From: Lactarius indigo | Taxonomy: Eukaryota > Basidiomycota > Agaricomycetes > Russulales > Russulaceae | Direction of reading: 5' to 3' | Length of the DNA: 64,000 nucleotides | Assembly (NCBI GenBank): GCA_025766275.1 | Contig: JAFKAC010000027.1 | Span: 620,001 to 684,000 of the forward strand | Shown: positions 63,623 to 64,000 of the stretch, piece after piece | How positions within the stretch are numbered: position 1 is the first letter of the stretch | How the letters are laid out: each line of letters opens with the position of its first letter | Made by a program: the position numbers and the translations under genes | Notes under the pieces: generated by a model | What the model saw: the letters and a program-made list of their open reading frames with translations, nothing else | What the model was told of the DNA's origin: nothing | The model's database searches: none

Positions 63623-64000
63623 TGGGATGATTTATCTGTCGCCGAGGAGCAGTCAGCGACAGTGCTTCATAGTTTGCAAGACAAAGATAGAGGGGGATAC
63701 CACTCCTGTCTGTGATTCTGTAAGGCCAGAACGCTAACGCGTCCTGCCTCCTGATAGTATGCCAGTGATACAAGGGCTAGGCCCAGGTTTGGAGAATCCC
63801 TTTGCCATACCATGAGCTAGCTGCCAGCCAGGATGTGTCTAGGACACAGCTCAAATGGTTTGCGTCAGGGGGAAGATGAAGGGATTGCTTTCAGAGCCCA
63901 AGGCTGTCTACCTCAGCCTCCTCGGCCTGTTGGTTGCCTCATCGCCACAAGTGGCTTTACTGAATCCTTTCCCATTGCCGCTACAAGGCAGGTATCTGGT
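63623..64000 (-). other. Copia 5' leader; 5' LTR not reached
   Basis: At least 378 nt upstream of the copia ATG without the TGATGAACAG LTR end, so the leader is long and the 5' LTR (or a truncation point) lies beyond the edge. No open frame of note and no other feature recognised. Confidence 0.6.

Overview
The window is a transposon-dominated stretch of a fungal genome, most likely an Agaricomycete (mushroom-forming basidiomycete). The host genes left are copies of a DUF6535-type membrane protein family, which is typical of that group, with short (51-62 nt) GT-AG introns. The rest is LTR retrotransposons: two related self-priming Ty3/gypsy chromovirus families (called G and Y here), one Ty1/copia family (C), solo LTRs of two more families (S, and a 741-bp one), and two elements with terminal inverted repeats. 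I see no rRNA, tRNA, CRISPR or bacterial feature.

Layout. 1-11385 is a decaying tandem array of a unit made of a flanking segment R and a minus-strand DUF6535 gene. One copy (3674-6339) can be modelled as an intact three-exon gene; the others are relics, one of them hit by an S solo LTR (9352-9930) and a C solo LTR (10389-10963). 11386-19256 is G1, a complete chromovirus with near-identical LTRs, intact gag and pol, and target-site duplication CTAGT. 19262-22250 is non-genic, with poly-C tracts, a C solo LTR and a 663-bp inverted-repeat element. 22250-26464 is another R + DUF6535 unit, split by a 2.2-kb inverted-repeat element and cut off by G3.

26465 to 58691 is one nested structure. G3 (gypsy, decayed) carries Y1 in its gag (28165-53168, duplication GTAGC). 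Y1 carries the intact G2 in its 5' LTR (28690-36449, duplication TTGGA), a 741-bp LTR in its gag (duplication CTCAC), and Y3, originally in the opposite orientation (duplication TTAAC, now found as TTAAC and GTTAA). Recombination between Y1 and Y3 inverted the segment between them, giving two head-to-head Y bodies, one on each strand from 39.2 to 52.6 kb. G3 is also hit by a C solo LTR (55558-56186) and near its 3' end by a copia element with an intact polyprotein (58692 to beyond the window). The 3' ends of G3 and of the interrupted DUF6535 gene lie outside the window.

How the gypsy elements work, as read from sequence. Transcription probably starts 33-34 nt after a TATA box. The first 11 nt of the RNA are complementary to the primer-binding site 2 nt after the LTR, so the RNA primes its own reverse transcription (Tf1-like). 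The leader has no AUG, and conserved Gag reading starts at a GUG in a strong Kozak context. G makes Gag-Pol by a -1 shift at GGGTTTT; Y uses an ATGA stop-start overlap. Pol carries protease, reverse transcriptase, RNase H, integrase and a chromodomain. Both families add an undescribed C-terminal module: a zinc-knuckle ORF3 in Y, and a Pol extension overlapped by a second conserved frame in G. Both have a purine tract at the centre of the element.
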